This document shows, in pieces, positions 5,762 through 14,696 of a DNA stretch of 30,119 bases. The position numbers were made by a program, and so were the translations under genes. The notes under the pieces were generated by a model, which saw only the letters and a list, made by a program, of their open reading frames with translations, was not told where the DNA came from and did not search any database. The stretch comes from Chloroflexota bacterium (GTDB taxonomy: Bacteria; Chloroflexota; Anaerolineae; Caldilineales; Caldilineaceae). The stretch is from assembly GCA_003577005.1 (NCBI GenBank), contig QEUW01000090.1, positions 1 to 30,119 on the forward strand, given 5' to 3'. Position 1 is the stretch's first letter. Each line of letters starts with the position of its first letter.

Positions 5762-8515
5762 TCAGCCACGCCGGCGACGGATCAAAACCTTCTCCGTCTC
5801 TACAGACCAGAAGAGGAAGGTGCTCAACACCACAGCAATGCCCAGATCGCCCAGGCTAAGCGCCTGTGTGTTGAAGAAATTCTGAAGGAACGGCACATAG
5901 ATCACTGCCAGTTGGAGCAAAAAAGCGCCGCCCACAGCCAGCAGCATCGCCCGGTTCGAGCCAAAACCGATCTGGAAGATAGAGTCCCGCTCGGAGCGCA
6001 TGGCAAGCGCCAGCAACAACTGCGAGAGAACCAGGGTTGTAAAGACCATAGTCTGCCACACCCCATCGGGGTTGTTGAGCCAGTAAAAATAGCCGACCGC
6101 AAGCGGCATCACACCCATGAGCGCGCCGATCCAAAGGATGTCGCGCCCGACGCCGCGACTAAAGATATTCTCCTGGGGCGGATAGGGGGGCCGGCGCATG
6201 ACGTTGCGTTCGGCCGGCTCCACGCCCAGCGCCAATGCCGGGAAGCCATCCGTCACCAGGTTCATCCACAAAATCTGGAGCGGCAACAGCGGCAGCGGCA
6301 TTCCCAAAAAGGGACCGATCAGCATGACCAAGATTTCACCCGCATTGCAACTGAGCAGAAACTTGATAAACTTGCGAATGTTGTCATAGATCACTCGCCC
6401 CTCTTCGACGGCGGCGACGATGGTGGCAAAATTGTCGTCCTGCAAGACCATTTCGGCTGCTTCTTTGGCCACATCGGTGCCGGTGATGCCCATAGCCACG
6501 CCGATGTCGGCTTTCTTGAGCGCAGGCGCATCGTTGACGCCATCTCCGGTCATGGCGACGATGTGGCCCTCTGTTTGGAGCGCCTGGACGATGTTGAGCT
6601 TGTGTTCCGGCGAAACGCGGGCAAAGACGGAGAACTCTTTTACCCGCTCTTGTAATGTTTCTAGCGAAAGTTTGTCTAATTCGTTGCCGGTGAGGAAGAA
6701 GTCTTCAGTGGCGATACCCAACTGTTGCGCGATGTGCCGCGCCGTCAACGGATGGTCGCCGGTGATCATAACGGGACGGATGCCCGCCGCCTGGCAGGTG
6801 GCGACCGCATCCCTGACCTCGGCCCGCGGCGGGTCGATCATGGCGACCATGCCGATAAAGACCAGGTCTTGTTCCAGCTCGGCAAAATCGCCCTTCCCAG
6901 GCGGCTTCTCAAGCCCGCGTATACCCAGGCCGAGGATGCGCATACCCATCTGCGCCAGTTCGTCATGGGCTGCCCAGATCCGTTGGCGGTGGCTTTCCTC
7001 GAGTGGCAGCACCTCGTTGTTTTCCCAAACCCGGGTAGAGACCTGCAAGAGGCTATCGAGCGCGCCCTTGGTGATGGCAACATACTCGGGGGCGCTGGTC
7101 ACCACATCCAGGTCATAGAGGGGCGCCAGCACGGCGGGGATCTGCTCCCCATTCCGCGGCCGGTGGTGGACGGTGGTCATCCGTTTGCGCTCCGAGTCAA
7201 AGGGCGCTTCGGCAACGCGGGGGAAGACTCGCTCCAGTTCCGACTTGAACAAGCCCGCACGGGCGGCAGCCACGGCCAGCGCACCCTCGGTTGGGTCGCC
7301 AACGACGTGAAAGGCGTTGGGATCTGCCTCATGCTGCTCCAACTCGACATCATTGCAGAGCGCGCCGCCGGCCAGCAAGAGCGCCAGAGCCGGTTTTGCC
7401 TCGTGCGGCGCCTCGCTGATGACCTCGACGACGCTGTTGCGCTCCCGCCGCACCTGCTCGCTCAAGTCGATCTGCTCACCGGCCACATCGAGTACGGTGA
7501 CGGTCATGCGGTTTTCGGTCAGCGTGCCGGTCTTGTCCGAACAGATGACGGTCACTGAGCCGAGTGTCTCTACAGCCGGCAGTTTGCGGATCAGCGCATT
7601 ACGCTTCAACATCCGTTGGGCGCCAAGGGCCAGGGCAATGGTGACGACGGCGGGCAACCCTTCGGGTACGGCGGCGACCGCCAGGCTAACGGCCGTCAGT
7701 AACATGAGACGGAGTGGCTCGCCCCGCCATAGACCAAAGAGAAAAATCACCGTCACAATGATGAGAGCGATGAGGGCGAGGTTACGCCCCAGCTGGTCGA
7801 GCCGGCGCTGGAGCGGCGTTGGCTCATTCTCCACCGTCTGGATCAGGTCCGCCACACGGCCCAGTTCGGTCTCCATGCCGGTTGCTGTGATGATGGCTTC
7901 GCCGCGACCATAAGTGACTACGGTGCCCATATAGACCATATTGCGGCGGTCACCCAACGCCGGTTCACCCTTGAGGATGAGCTCGGCTTCCTTTTCCACC
8001 GGTTCGGACTCGCCCGTGAGCGCCGCCTCCTGAACGCGCAGATTGGCGCTTTCGAGCAGCCGCCCATCGGCGGGCACCAGGTTGCCTGCCTCGAGCAGCA
8101 CCACATCTCCGGGCACCAGGTTACGCGCCGAAATCTCGCGCACATGGCCCTCGCGGCGGACATGTACCACCGGCACGGCCAGCTTCTTGAGCGCCGCCAT
8201 CGCCTGTTCCGCCTGGTACTCCTGGCGGAAGCCCAAAGCGGCATTGAGGACGACGATAGCCAGAATAGCAATCGTATCTTCCACATCTCCCAGCAAGCCC
8301 GATATAACAGCCGCGACGATCAGCACCACGACGAGCGTCGAGGTCAATTGTTCCCACAAGATCTGCCACGGGTTCTTGGCGCCTCGCTCGATCAATTCGT
8401 TAGGGCCATATTGCTCTAAGCGGCGCCTGGCCTCGTTCTCGGCCAGCCCGTTGGTAGGATTGCTGCTTAACTGCTCGGCAACATCTAAGGCGTCAAACTG
8501 ATACCAGTTGGTCAC
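5762..8515 (-). CDS. P-type Ca2+-transporting ATPase (P2A, SERCA-like)
   Basis: A 917-residue cation pump, full length for the family, that couples ATP hydrolysis to cation transport across the cytoplasmic membrane. Visible motifs: actuator TGES (167-170), phosphorylated Asp327 in DKTGTLT, KGA (483-485) in the nucleotide domain, and hinge TGDGVND (656-662). Residues that line both Ca2+ sites in SERCA are conserved: PEGLP in M4 (284-288), NAGE in M5 and NLVTDG in M6. Calcium is therefore the likely ion, with Mn2+ possible. The N-terminal cation_ATPase_N stretch (residues 1-70) is present, as are hydrophobic M1/M2 segments (61-95). The start is GTG at 8515, with AAGGAG 6 nt upstream. The last bases overlap the alternative start of the next gene. 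It diverges from the thiolase across a 230-bp spacer. Confidence 0.93.
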   Translation of the reverse strand: MTNWYQFDALDVAEQLSSNPTNGLAENEARRRLEQYGPNELIERGAKNPWQILWEQLTSTLVVVLIVAAVISGLLGDVEDTIAILAIVVLNAALGFRQEYQAEQAMAALKKLAVPVVHVRREGHVREISARNLVPGDVVLLEAGNLVPADGRLLESANLRVQEAALTGESEPVEKEAELILKGEPALGDRRNMVYMGTVVTYGRGEAIITATGMETELGRVADLIQTVENEPTPLQRRLDQLGRNLALIALIIVTVIFLFGLWRGEPLRLMLLTAVSLAVAAVPEGLPAVVTIALALGAQRMLKRNALIRKLPAVETLGSVTVICSDKTGTLTENRMTVTVLDVAGEQIDLSEQVRRERNSVVEVISEAPHEAKPALALLLAGGALCNDVELEQHEADPNAFHVVGDPTEGALAVAAARAGLFKSELERVFPRVAEAPFDSERKRMTTVHHRPRNGEQIPAVLAPLYDLDVVTSAPEYVAITKGALDSLLQVSTRVWENNEVLPLEESHRQRIWAAHDELAQMGMRILGLGIRGLEKPPGKGDFAELEQDLVFIGMVAMIDPPRAEVRDAVATCQAAGIRPVMITGDHPLTARHIAQQLGIATEDFFLTGNELDKLSLETLQERVKEFSVFARVSPEHKLNIVQALQTEGHIVAMTGDGVNDAPALKKADIGVAMGITGTDVAKEAAEMVLQDDNFATIVAAVEEGRVIYDNIRKFIKFLLSCNAGEILVMLIGPFLGMPLPLLPLQILWMNLVTDGFPALALGVEPAERNVMRRPPYPPQENIFSRGVGRDILWIGALMGVMPLAVGYFYWLNNPDGVWQTMVFTTLVLSQLLLALAMRSERDSIFQIGFGSNRAMLLAVGGAFLLQLAVIYVPFLQNFFNTQALSLGDLGIAVVLSTFLFWSVETEKVLIRRRRG

Positions 8516-8541
8516 GCTGCGCTCCTTGGCAGATTGAGCCG

Positions 8542-8616
8542 TTGTTGACTGAGATAACCTTGCTATAGTTTACTACAGATTTTGACACTTGACCCAGGGC
8601 CAAAATGCGCTAAGAT
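8542..8616 (+). promoter_or_regulatory. Two candidate sigma70-type promoters for the thiolase gene
   Basis: TTGTTG (8542-8547), 16 bp, TATAGT (8564-8569); and TTGACC (8589-8594), 16 bp, TAAGAT (8611-8616). Both point to the thiolase ATG at 8746, leaving a leader of roughly 120-170 nt. The spacer also has to serve the divergent ATPase gene. Confidence 0.4.
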
Positions 8617-8745
8617 TGGATTGTTACAACTTTGCAAAGCAATATCCAGGGGCTACATTGAGAATCCACCGTATCACCCAGGCAGATTGCTTTTGGGGCT
8701 CCGATGTAGCTGTGCAGAGTGTGTACAAGAGGAGACCAGCAGACC

Positions 8746-9960
8746 ATGGCTCGTCAAGCGTTTATCTTTGATGCGGTACGTACGCCGCGTGGCCGGGGGC
8801 GCGCGACGGGTGCGCTCCAGCGCGTTCGCCCGGTCGAGCTGGTGGTTACCTTGTTGCGTGCTCTACAAGAACGCAATACACTCGATACGGCGCGTGTCGA
8901 TGATCTCTTACTCGGTTGTGTCACCCCGGTCGGCGAGCAAGGGGCAGATCTGGCTCGCACCGCCGCGCTGGTCGCCGGCTGGGATGTCGGTGTGCCGGGG
9001 GTGCAGCTCAACCGTTTTTGCGCTTCGGGTCTGGAAGCGATCAACCTGGCGGCTATGCAGGTGCGCGCCGGCTGGGCGGACCTGGTTGTGGCGGGTGGGG
9101 TGGAATCCATGTCGCGCGTGCCTATGGGCGCCGACGGTGGCGCACTGGTTGAAGACCGGATCATCAGCGATGCGATTGGGTTTGTCCCGCAAGGGATCAG
9201 CGCTGACCTTTTGGCAACCCTTGAAGGCTTTAGCCGGTCACAACTCGATGAATATGCGTTACGCTCGCAGCAGTTGGCGGCTCACGCCACCAGCCACGGC
9301 TATTTCCGTTCGATCATACCGGTCTATGATGAGAATGGCGAATTGTTGCTGGCACAAGATGAGCATCTGCGGCCCGACACGACCCTGGCAGCTTTGGCGG
9401 CCTTGCCGCCGGCTTTTCAGGCACTGGGCGAGGCGCGCTTTGACGCCGTGGCGCTACGCAAGTACCCCCAGATCAGCCATATCCAGCATCTGCATACGGC
9501 CGGCAATTCATCGGGAATCGTGGATGGCGCGGCGCTCACGCTGATCGGTTCGGCTGAGGCCGGCGCGGCGCTTGGCCTGCAACCGCGGGCGCGGATTGTG
9601 GCGACGGCGGTTGTCGGTACTGAACCAACCCTGATGCTGACGGGCCCGGCGCCGGCTACCCGCAAGGCGCTCCATCTGGCCGGCATGACCCTGGCCGATA
9701 TCGACCTGATCGAGGTCAATGAAGCCTTTGCAGCCGTTGTGCTAAAATTTATGCGCGACCTGGGATTGGGAACAAACGTCGAGCAGATCAATGTGAATGG
9801 TGGGGCGATTGCGCTGGGCCATCCGCTTGGGGCAACCGGCGCCATCCTTTTGGGCACTGCGCTGGATGAACTAGAACGACGTCAACAAAGAACGGCGCTG
9901 GTCACGCTTTGCGCTGGCGGCGGGATGGGGATCGCTGCTCTGATAGAACGGGTACTATAG
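8746..9960 (+). CDS. Thiolase (acetyl-CoA acetyltransferase family)
   Basis: A 404-residue thiolase that either condenses two acyl-CoAs or cleaves 3-ketoacyl-CoA. The acyl-accepting Cys is in [12 protein letters not shown] (Cys92), [12 protein letters not shown] follows (about 120), NEAFA is near 325, the active His is in [16 protein letters not shown] (His359), and the second Cys is in TLCAGGGMG (Cys389). All catalytic residues are therefore present and the length is normal. Sequence alone does not decide between biosynthetic and beta-oxidation roles. The start chosen is the ATG at 8746, giving the typical [16 protein letters not shown] opening; AGAGGAG lies about 11 nt upstream. A longer frame from 8719 has no family support. 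The Nudix gene follows after 5 nt, suggesting one transcript. Confidence 0.92.
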   Translation: MARQAFIFDAVRTPRGRGRATGALQRVRPVELVVTLLRALQERNTLDTARVDDLLLGCVTPVGEQGADLARTAALVAGWDVGVPGVQLNRFCASGLEAINLAAMQVRAGWADLVVAGGVESMSRVPMGADGGALVEDRIISDAIGFVPQGISADLLATLEGFSRSQLDEYALRSQQLAAHATSHGYFRSIIPVYDENGELLLAQDEHLRPDTTLAALAALPPAFQALGEARFDAVALRKYPQISHIQHLHTAGNSSGIVDGAALTLIGSAEAGAALGLQPRARIVATAVVGTEPTLMLTGPAPATRKALHLAGMTLADIDLIEVNEAFAAVVLKFMRDLGLGTNVEQINVNGGAIALGHPLGATGAILLGTALDELERRQQRTALVTLCAGGGMGIAALIERVL

Positions 9961-9965
9961 GGGCT

Positions 9966-10429
9966 ATGCGCACGACGACCCTCTGCCTACCCGTACGTAG
10001 CCGGCCGGCAGTAGCCATACTGCTCGGGTTGAAAAAACGGGGCTTTGGCCAGGGCAACTATACGGGCTTTGGTGGGAAGGTAGAGCCGGGCGAGTCGATT
10101 CTTGAGGCGGCCGTGCGCGAGCTGGCCGAAGAGTCCGGTCTCGTGGCCACCCCCGCCAACCTATTGGAGCGGGGGACGGTCACCTTTTGTTTTCCAGCCA
10201 AGCCGGGTTGGAGCCAGCAGGTACATCTCTTCTTGGTTGAGGAATGGTCAGGCCAACCGGTCGAGACGGACGAAATGGCGCCGGCTTGGTTTCTGGCCGA
10301 CCGGCTGCTTATGACAGGATGTGGCCAGATGCGCGGTTCTGGCTGCCCGCAGCGCTCTCTGGCAAGGCGCTGACCGCATCCATTACCTTTGCCGCTGACA
10401 ACGCAACCATCGACCGAGTGGTGCTTTGA
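9966..10429 (+). pseudogene. MutT/MTH1-like Nudix hydrolase, interrupted by a -1 frameshift
   Basis: The first part encodes a Nudix hydrolase closely resembling oxidised-purine triphosphatases: LKKRGFGQGNYTGFGGKV, a complete Nudix box (GX5EX7REUXEEXGU) from GKVEPGESILEAAVRE to LAEESGL, then PVETDEMAPAWF. After WFLADRL (about 10307) this frame diverges and stops at 10373. The expected C-terminal half continues in the -1 frame as YDRMWPDARFWLPAALSGK and ends at 10429 with ATIDRVVL, where MTH1-type proteins have DMWPDDSYWFP and a similar strand-rich end. One missing base within about 10305-10310 explains it. No slippery heptamer is visible, so a mutation or a sequencing error is likelier than programmed frameshifting. 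The ATG at 9966 lies 5 nt after the thiolase stop. Confidence 0.8.
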
Positions 10430-10569
10430 GGTATCGTTGTATCATTTACGCAGGAGTTCCCCCGAAAAGTGACGTGTTTTCACACGCACTACAGGCGAAT
10501 CTGGAAGGGCTGGGATAGGCATGTCCAGTGACTAATGCCCTTCCCCTACTCTGCGGAGTCTGCTTTGGC

Positions 10570-13500
10570 ATGAGTGACCTGATAGCCCGCACAAAAATTG
10601 TCCCTCCGCGGCGCCGGCCCGATCTGCTGTCGCGCCAACGCCTGGTGGATCTTTTTTCCGATCTGCTTGGCCACTCGTTGATCTTGTTGGTAGCGCCGGC
10701 CGGGTATGGGAAAACCTGCGCCCTGATCGATTTCGTCCACAGCAAATCGATCCCGGTCTGTTGGCTGGCGCTCGATCTGCTCGACCGCGACAGCTATCGT
10801 TTTTTTGCCAGCTTGATTGCCAGTATTGCCCAGCGCTTCCCCGACTTTGGCCCACCGGCGCAGGCGGCGCTGCAATCCCTGGTTGCGGGCCAAAGCCAAC
10901 TGGAGCAATTTGTCATCACACTGGCCAACGCCCTGTATGATCAGGCGGATGAGGATTACCTCATCATCGTCGACGATTATCACCTCGCTGCGGACAATGA
11001 CGAGATCAACACCTTTTTCAGCCAGTTCGTGCAGCAAATGGACGAGCGGTGCCACATCCTGCTGGCTGCTCGCCGCCTGCTAGCACTGCCCGATATGCCG
11101 CTGTTAGTGGCGCGTGGCTATGTCAGTGGTCTCGACTTTGAAGACCTGGCTTTTTCAGAAGAAGAGTTGCAGCAACTTGTGCTCCAGAATTATGGGCAAT
11201 CGCTCTCAACTGGCGAAGCGGCCGAACTGGTAAAGGTGACAGAGGGATGGATCACAGGGCTGCTCCTTTCTGCGCACAGCCGGCTGCGTAACGTGCCAGA
11301 GCGTGTCCGGCGTCTACGCGCCGCCGGTGTCGATCTATACGACTATCTGGCACAACAAGTGCTTGACCAGCAACCCTGTGAGTTGCGCGAATTTCTTTTG
11401 CGGAGCTCGGTTCTCGAGGAGTTCAACTCGGATCTCTGCGCAGAAATCCTCGAGCCGGCGTGGCTGCCAGATGGGGTCAGCTGGCAGCGCCTGATCGATG
11501 AGGTGCTGGAGCGCAACTTGTTTACTGTGGCCGTGGGCGACCAGGGTGGCTGGGTGCGGTATCATCACCTCTTCCAAGAGTTTCTGCACAAGCAACTGGT
11601 CAAAGAGTATCCCAACGATGAGACGGTGATTTTGCAGCGTCTGGCTGCCGTTTATATCGAGCGGAACGAATGGGAAAGGGCCTATCACTGTTATCAACGG
11701 CTGGGCGATTTGCAGGCAACCGTTGTGCTTATCGAGCAAGCTGGGCTGTCGTTGATCAACGGTGGCCGCGTGTTGTTGTTGGCCGACTGGCTCGATGGCA
11801 TACCGGGTGACTTGTTGCAGTCGCGACCGTTACTGTTGTCGCTCAAAGGGGATGTGCTCGGTCGCAAAGGCGAAGTGCAACAGGCCCTTGCCTTGCTAAA
11901 CCAGGCGGAGGCGGCGCTACGTGCCGCAAGAAAGCAGATCCCCCTGGCCCGCACCCTGGTGCGCCGTGCTATTGTCTATCGCCTGCTGGGAGACTACCCC
12001 AACTCGCTCGCCGATGGCGACCAGGCATTGGCGTTGCTCGGCGTAGACGATCAATCTCCCCGTGAACATCTGGCGGTCAAGGCGCTTGCCCTCCTTGCAA
12101 AAGGCATGAGCTTGTACTCCATCGGAGAACTCTCCGACAGTATTGCCTCTCTCCAGGAAGCAATGGAGATCAATCAGATGCTCGAGGATACCACCGGCGT
12201 AGCAACTGCCTCCATGGAGCTTGCGGTCACCTACACAAACGGGGGGTATCATGCGCAGGCACTCGAGTTATATCAGTTCTGTCTAGAGACGCAACGGCGC
12301 CTTGCCAGCGTCTCAGGGCAAGCGATCGTGCTGAACAATCTGGCTGTGTTGTACCATCTGCAGGGCGATTATGTCCAGGCCTTACGCTGTCTGGAAGAGG
12401 CGCAAGAGTTTGCGCGCCGCAGTGGTTATACCCGCCTGGTTGGTTTCACGCTGGCCGGCATCGGCGACCTGTTTGCTGATCTCGAACTATGGAAGCTGGC
12501 CCAAAAAATCTTTCGCCAGGCATGGACCACTGCCCACCGCGTCAACGAACGGTATTTGATCGTCTACTTGGAACTGGCTCTAGCTCGAATGACGGGGGCA
12601 ACCGGTGCGTGGCACGAGGCGTTTGAACACCTGAGCGCGGCCAGCCAACTGGTGCTTGACAGAAGATCCAACTACGAGTGGGCGCTCTATCAACTGGCTA
12701 TGGGACGTTACTATCTGGCCCAACAGAAGGCAGATGAAGCGATCGCACCGTTGCAAGATGCCCAAGCGCGCTTTGCGCAGGGTGGGCAGCCGACTGAGGA
12801 GGCGCTAACGCACTTTCTGCTCGCAGTTGCCTGGCAGATCGTCGGAGAATCGGCGTCTGTCGTGCAGCACCTGACGCGCGGGCTCACGATTGCCTTTGCG
12901 CTCGAAAGCAGACATCCCCTGGTTGTGGGCTTACGCAATCTAAGCGAGCTGATCCGGCAAACACAGCTCGAAGGCGTTGTGCGAGAACAGGCGCAACATC
13001 TGGCCACAGAGATCGAAGCATTCGAACGGCAGATCCCCACGTTGAGCCGGCAGTTACGCCAAAGCGCCTCGCCGGCGCTGACACCTCTTCTCCTCGAAGC
13101 GCCCCCCCGGCTGATCATTCATGCGCTTGGCCGCGCCGAAGTGATTATGGATGGCAAGCCTGTCACGACACGCGAATGGCAGACGCAGGTTTCGCGCGAC
13201 ATTTTGTTCTGTGTGTTGGCTCATCCCAATGGGCTTTCAAAAGAGGAAGTAGGCGCGCTCTTCTGGCCCGATGCAACCCCCAACGAACTCAAGACCCGGT
13301 TCAAGAACGCACTCTATCGCCTGCGGACGGCCCTTCTTCCGGATGTGATTCTCTTTGACGACGAGATCTACCGCTTCAACCGCGTCATCGATTATGAGTA
13401 CGATGTAGAACAGTTTCTCAACAAGGCAGCTGAAGGCGACGCGGCTACAACCCCTACCTTGCGGATTGCAGCATACGAGAGTGCGATAGAGCACTACCGC

Positions 13501-13833
13501 GGCCCCTACTTGCCCGATGTAGAAGGCGCATGGGTCTGGACAGAACGCGAATATTTGCGCCGGGTCTTCACCGAAACAATCCTTACTTTAGTGCAGTTGC
13601 AATTCGATACAGGCGATTATCGCGCTGCTTTGCAGAGTTGCCAGCGCGCGCTCGCTGACGATCCTTGTCTGGAAGAGGCGCACCGCCTCGCCATGCGCAT
13701 TTATGCAGCGATGGGTAATCGGGCCGCCGTGGCCCGCCAATACGCGCTCTGCCAGCAAGCGTTGCGCGACGAAATTGATGTTCCCCCTTCTCCCCAAACC
13801 GAAGAATTGTATGCTCTGTTGACACAAGCATAA
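10570..13833 (+). CDS. Large MalT-like STAND ATPase regulator with C-terminal DNA-binding and BTAD domains
   Basis: A 1087-residue signal-integrating transcription regulator. The N-terminus has the MalT-type opening MSDLIARTKIVPPRRRPDLL, Walker A VAPAGYGKTCAL (about 41-52) and Walker B LIIVDDYH (131-138), marking a STAND NTPase switch. A winged-helix and sensor region follows, then a long TPR superhelix (about 370-830; ALALLNQAEAALRAA, LNNLAVLYHLQGDYVQALRC). The C-terminal ~240 residues carry an OmpR/SARP-type winged helix (LFWPDATPNELKTRFKNALY) and a bacterial transcriptional activator domain (ETILTLVQLQFDTGDYRAAL). The usual MalT LuxR-type helix-turn-helix is thus replaced by a SARP-like output. 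An in-frame GTG at 10528 is possible; ATG 10570 is preferred by family alignment though its GGAG is about 12 nt away. The target genes are unknown. It is monocistronic, ending at a strong terminator. Confidence 0.85.
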   Translation: MSDLIARTKIVPPRRRPDLLSRQRLVDLFSDLLGHSLILLVAPAGYGKTCALIDFVHSKSIPVCWLALDLLDRDSYRFFASLIASIAQRFPDFGPPAQAALQSLVAGQSQLEQFVITLANALYDQADEDYLIIVDDYHLAADNDEINTFFSQFVQQMDERCHILLAARRLLALPDMPLLVARGYVSGLDFEDLAFSEEELQQLVLQNYGQSLSTGEAAELVKVTEGWITGLLLSAHSRLRNVPERVRRLRAAGVDLYDYLAQQVLDQQPCELREFLLRSSVLEEFNSDLCAEILEPAWLPDGVSWQRLIDEVLERNLFTVAVGDQGGWVRYHHLFQEFLHKQLVKEYPNDETVILQRLAAVYIERNEWERAYHCYQRLGDLQATVVLIEQAGLSLINGGRVLLLADWLDGIPGDLLQSRPLLLSLKGDVLGRKGEVQQALALLNQAEAALRAARKQIPLARTLVRRAIVYRLLGDYPNSLADGDQALALLGVDDQSPREHLAVKALALLAKGMSLYSIGELSDSIASLQEAMEINQMLEDTTGVATASMELAVTYTNGGYHAQALELYQFCLETQRRLASVSGQAIVLNNLAVLYHLQGDYVQALRCLEEAQEFARRSGYTRLVGFTLAGIGDLFADLELWKLAQKIFRQAWTTAHRVNERYLIVYLELALARMTGATGAWHEAFEHLSAASQLVLDRRSNYEWALYQLAMGRYYLAQQKADEAIAPLQDAQARFAQGGQPTEEALTHFLLAVAWQIVGESASVVQHLTRGLTIAFALESRHPLVVGLRNLSELIRQTQLEGVVREQAQHLATEIEAFERQIPTLSRQLRQSASPALTPLLLEAPPRLIIHALGRAEVIMDGKPVTTREWQTQVSRDILFCVLAHPNGLSKEEVGALFWPDATPNELKTRFKNALYRLRTALLPDVILFDDEIYRFNRVIDYEYDVEQFLNKAAEGDAATTPTLRIAAYESAIEHYRGPYLPDVEGAWVWTEREYLRRVFTETILTLVQLQFDTGDYRAALQSCQRALADDPCLEEAHRLAMRIYAAMGNRAAVARQYALCQQALRDEIDVPPSPQTEELYALLTQA

Positions 13834-13953
13834 AGATCGTGTTGCCTCACAGACCGAACGTACCGTTTGAAGGTATCACCGTCTGAAGATATCAACGTGA
13901 AAGCACGGTGTGCAGAAGCGGTTTCAGCGCAACACCTGCCTGCCAGGTAACGC

Positions 13954-14014
13954 AAGACGCCAGAAATCCAGTTGAGTGAAATACTCAACTGGATTTCTGG
14001 CGTCTTTTCCTTTT
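13954..14014 (+). terminator. Strong intrinsic terminator of the MalT/BTAD gene
   Basis: A perfect 24-bp stem (13954-13977 with 13983-14006) has a 5-nt loop GAAAT and is followed by TTCCTTTTT. The stem is unusually long for a bacterial terminator. It ends the regulator transcript and would insulate the following operon. 13834-13953 and 14015-14232 hold no gene that I can support. Confidence 0.85.
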
Positions 14015-14240
14015 TGGTTCGCTCCATCTCGGTCCATATCCCTTCTTTTTGTTTTGCCACGCGGCGTCGTGGCGTTAGCCGGGCTCTATCGCCTAGCTAG
14101 AAAACTATAACCCGTAGAGTTCGTACCCAGCGGGCGCACCCATCTATGGATTTCTCACGCTTCAACACTTCTCTGGCCAGAGCTTATCTCGGGACGGGAT
14201 GTCCGATGTAAACGCCATAGGAGAGGCGCCCTTTTTGCTC

Positions 14241-14362
14241 GGTAGCGCCGCAGTTAACCGTGGCGTGCGTCGCACGGGCCACAAACTGGCTGGTCATACA
14301 GGAGATCGGTCGGCCCGTGCGACGCACGCCACGGCCCGACCACGGTTAAGTGTTGCGCTACC
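14241..14362. mobile_element. MITE with ~40-bp terminal inverted repeats and 8-bp target duplication
   Basis: The left arm (14241-14280) begins GGTAGCGCCGCAGTTAACCG and ends in a 21-bp stretch that is perfectly repeated in inverse at 14312-14332. The right arm ends TTAAGTGTTGCGCTACC at 14362 and differs by an 11-bp duplication (CCCGACCACGG) and three substitutions. The octamer TTTTGCTC flanks the element directly on both sides (14233-14240 and 14363-14370), the signature of transposition. The 31-bp centre codes for nothing, so mobility must come from a transposase elsewhere. Confidence 0.85.
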
Positions 14363-14411
14363 TTTTGCTCATCGACTCATGAATTTTTGAATTTTGCCAT
14401 TTTGAGCCTGT

Positions 14412-14453
14412 TTTGATGCCTACTTTGATGCCTGCACGGCGCAAGAATATAGA
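14412..14453 (+). promoter_or_regulatory. Promoter with iterated TTTTGA..CC operator-like words
   Basis: TTGATG (14425-14430), 17 bp, TATAGA (14448-14453) is a good sigma70-type promoter about 70 bp before the first gene of the peptide/kinase operon. The -35 lies inside a direct repeat TTTGATGCCT (14412-14421 and 14424-14433). It is preceded by TTTTGAGCCT (14400-14409) and TTTTGA (14385-14390), so the words recur every 11-15 bp, about one helical turn, as binding sites for a cooperative regulator would. Confidence 0.5.
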
Positions 14454-14520
14454 AAATCGATAGAAGAGCGATGGTGCTCAAGCACACTGCCGCTCACAAT
14501 CACCTAAGGAGAGACAGATC

Positions 14521-14658
14521 ATGACAAGCAAATTCTTCAACCTCAGCGTGAACGCCAGCCGCATCGACGCCCAGCATGTTCGTGTTGCATTGGCAGTCGG
14601 CACATTGATTCTGTTTGTTCTGGGTGCAGGCGCTCCTCTGGCCGGCGGCAATGGCTAG
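14521..14658 (+). CDS. 45-residue single-span peptide heading the kinase operon
   Basis: A small gene too short for most gene callers. The peptide starts MTSKFFNLSVNASRIDAQHV, then has one hydrophobic span (VALAVGTLILFVLGAGAPL) and ends LAGGNG. AAGGAGA sits 8 nt before the ATG at 14521, an excellent ribosome site, and a good promoter lies upstream. The DUF5317-like gene begins 38 nt later. The polar N-terminus plus C-terminal span, with a short Gly-rich tail, would suit either a membrane-inserted small protein or a precursor trimmed to a short signal peptide. I do not recognise its family and propose no certain function. Its place at the head of a unit with a membrane protein and a histidine kinase makes a signalling role attractive but unproven. 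Confidence 0.6.
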   Translation: MTSKFFNLSVNASRIDAQHVRVALAVGTLILFVLGAGAPLAGGNG

Positions 14659-14696
14659 TAGCGTCTGGCAGTGGTTCGCAAGATAACGAGGGCTGA

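Noticed and set aside
5719..5769. GTG start at 5769 overlapping the ATPase stop, for the C39-like gene
   Set aside because: It adds a hydrophilic stretch before the signal sequence and lacks a ribosome site; kept only as an alternative.
10295..10320. Programmed -1 frameshifting in the Nudix gene
   Set aside because: No X XXY YYZ slippery heptamer or downstream stem is visible; mutation or sequencing error fits better.
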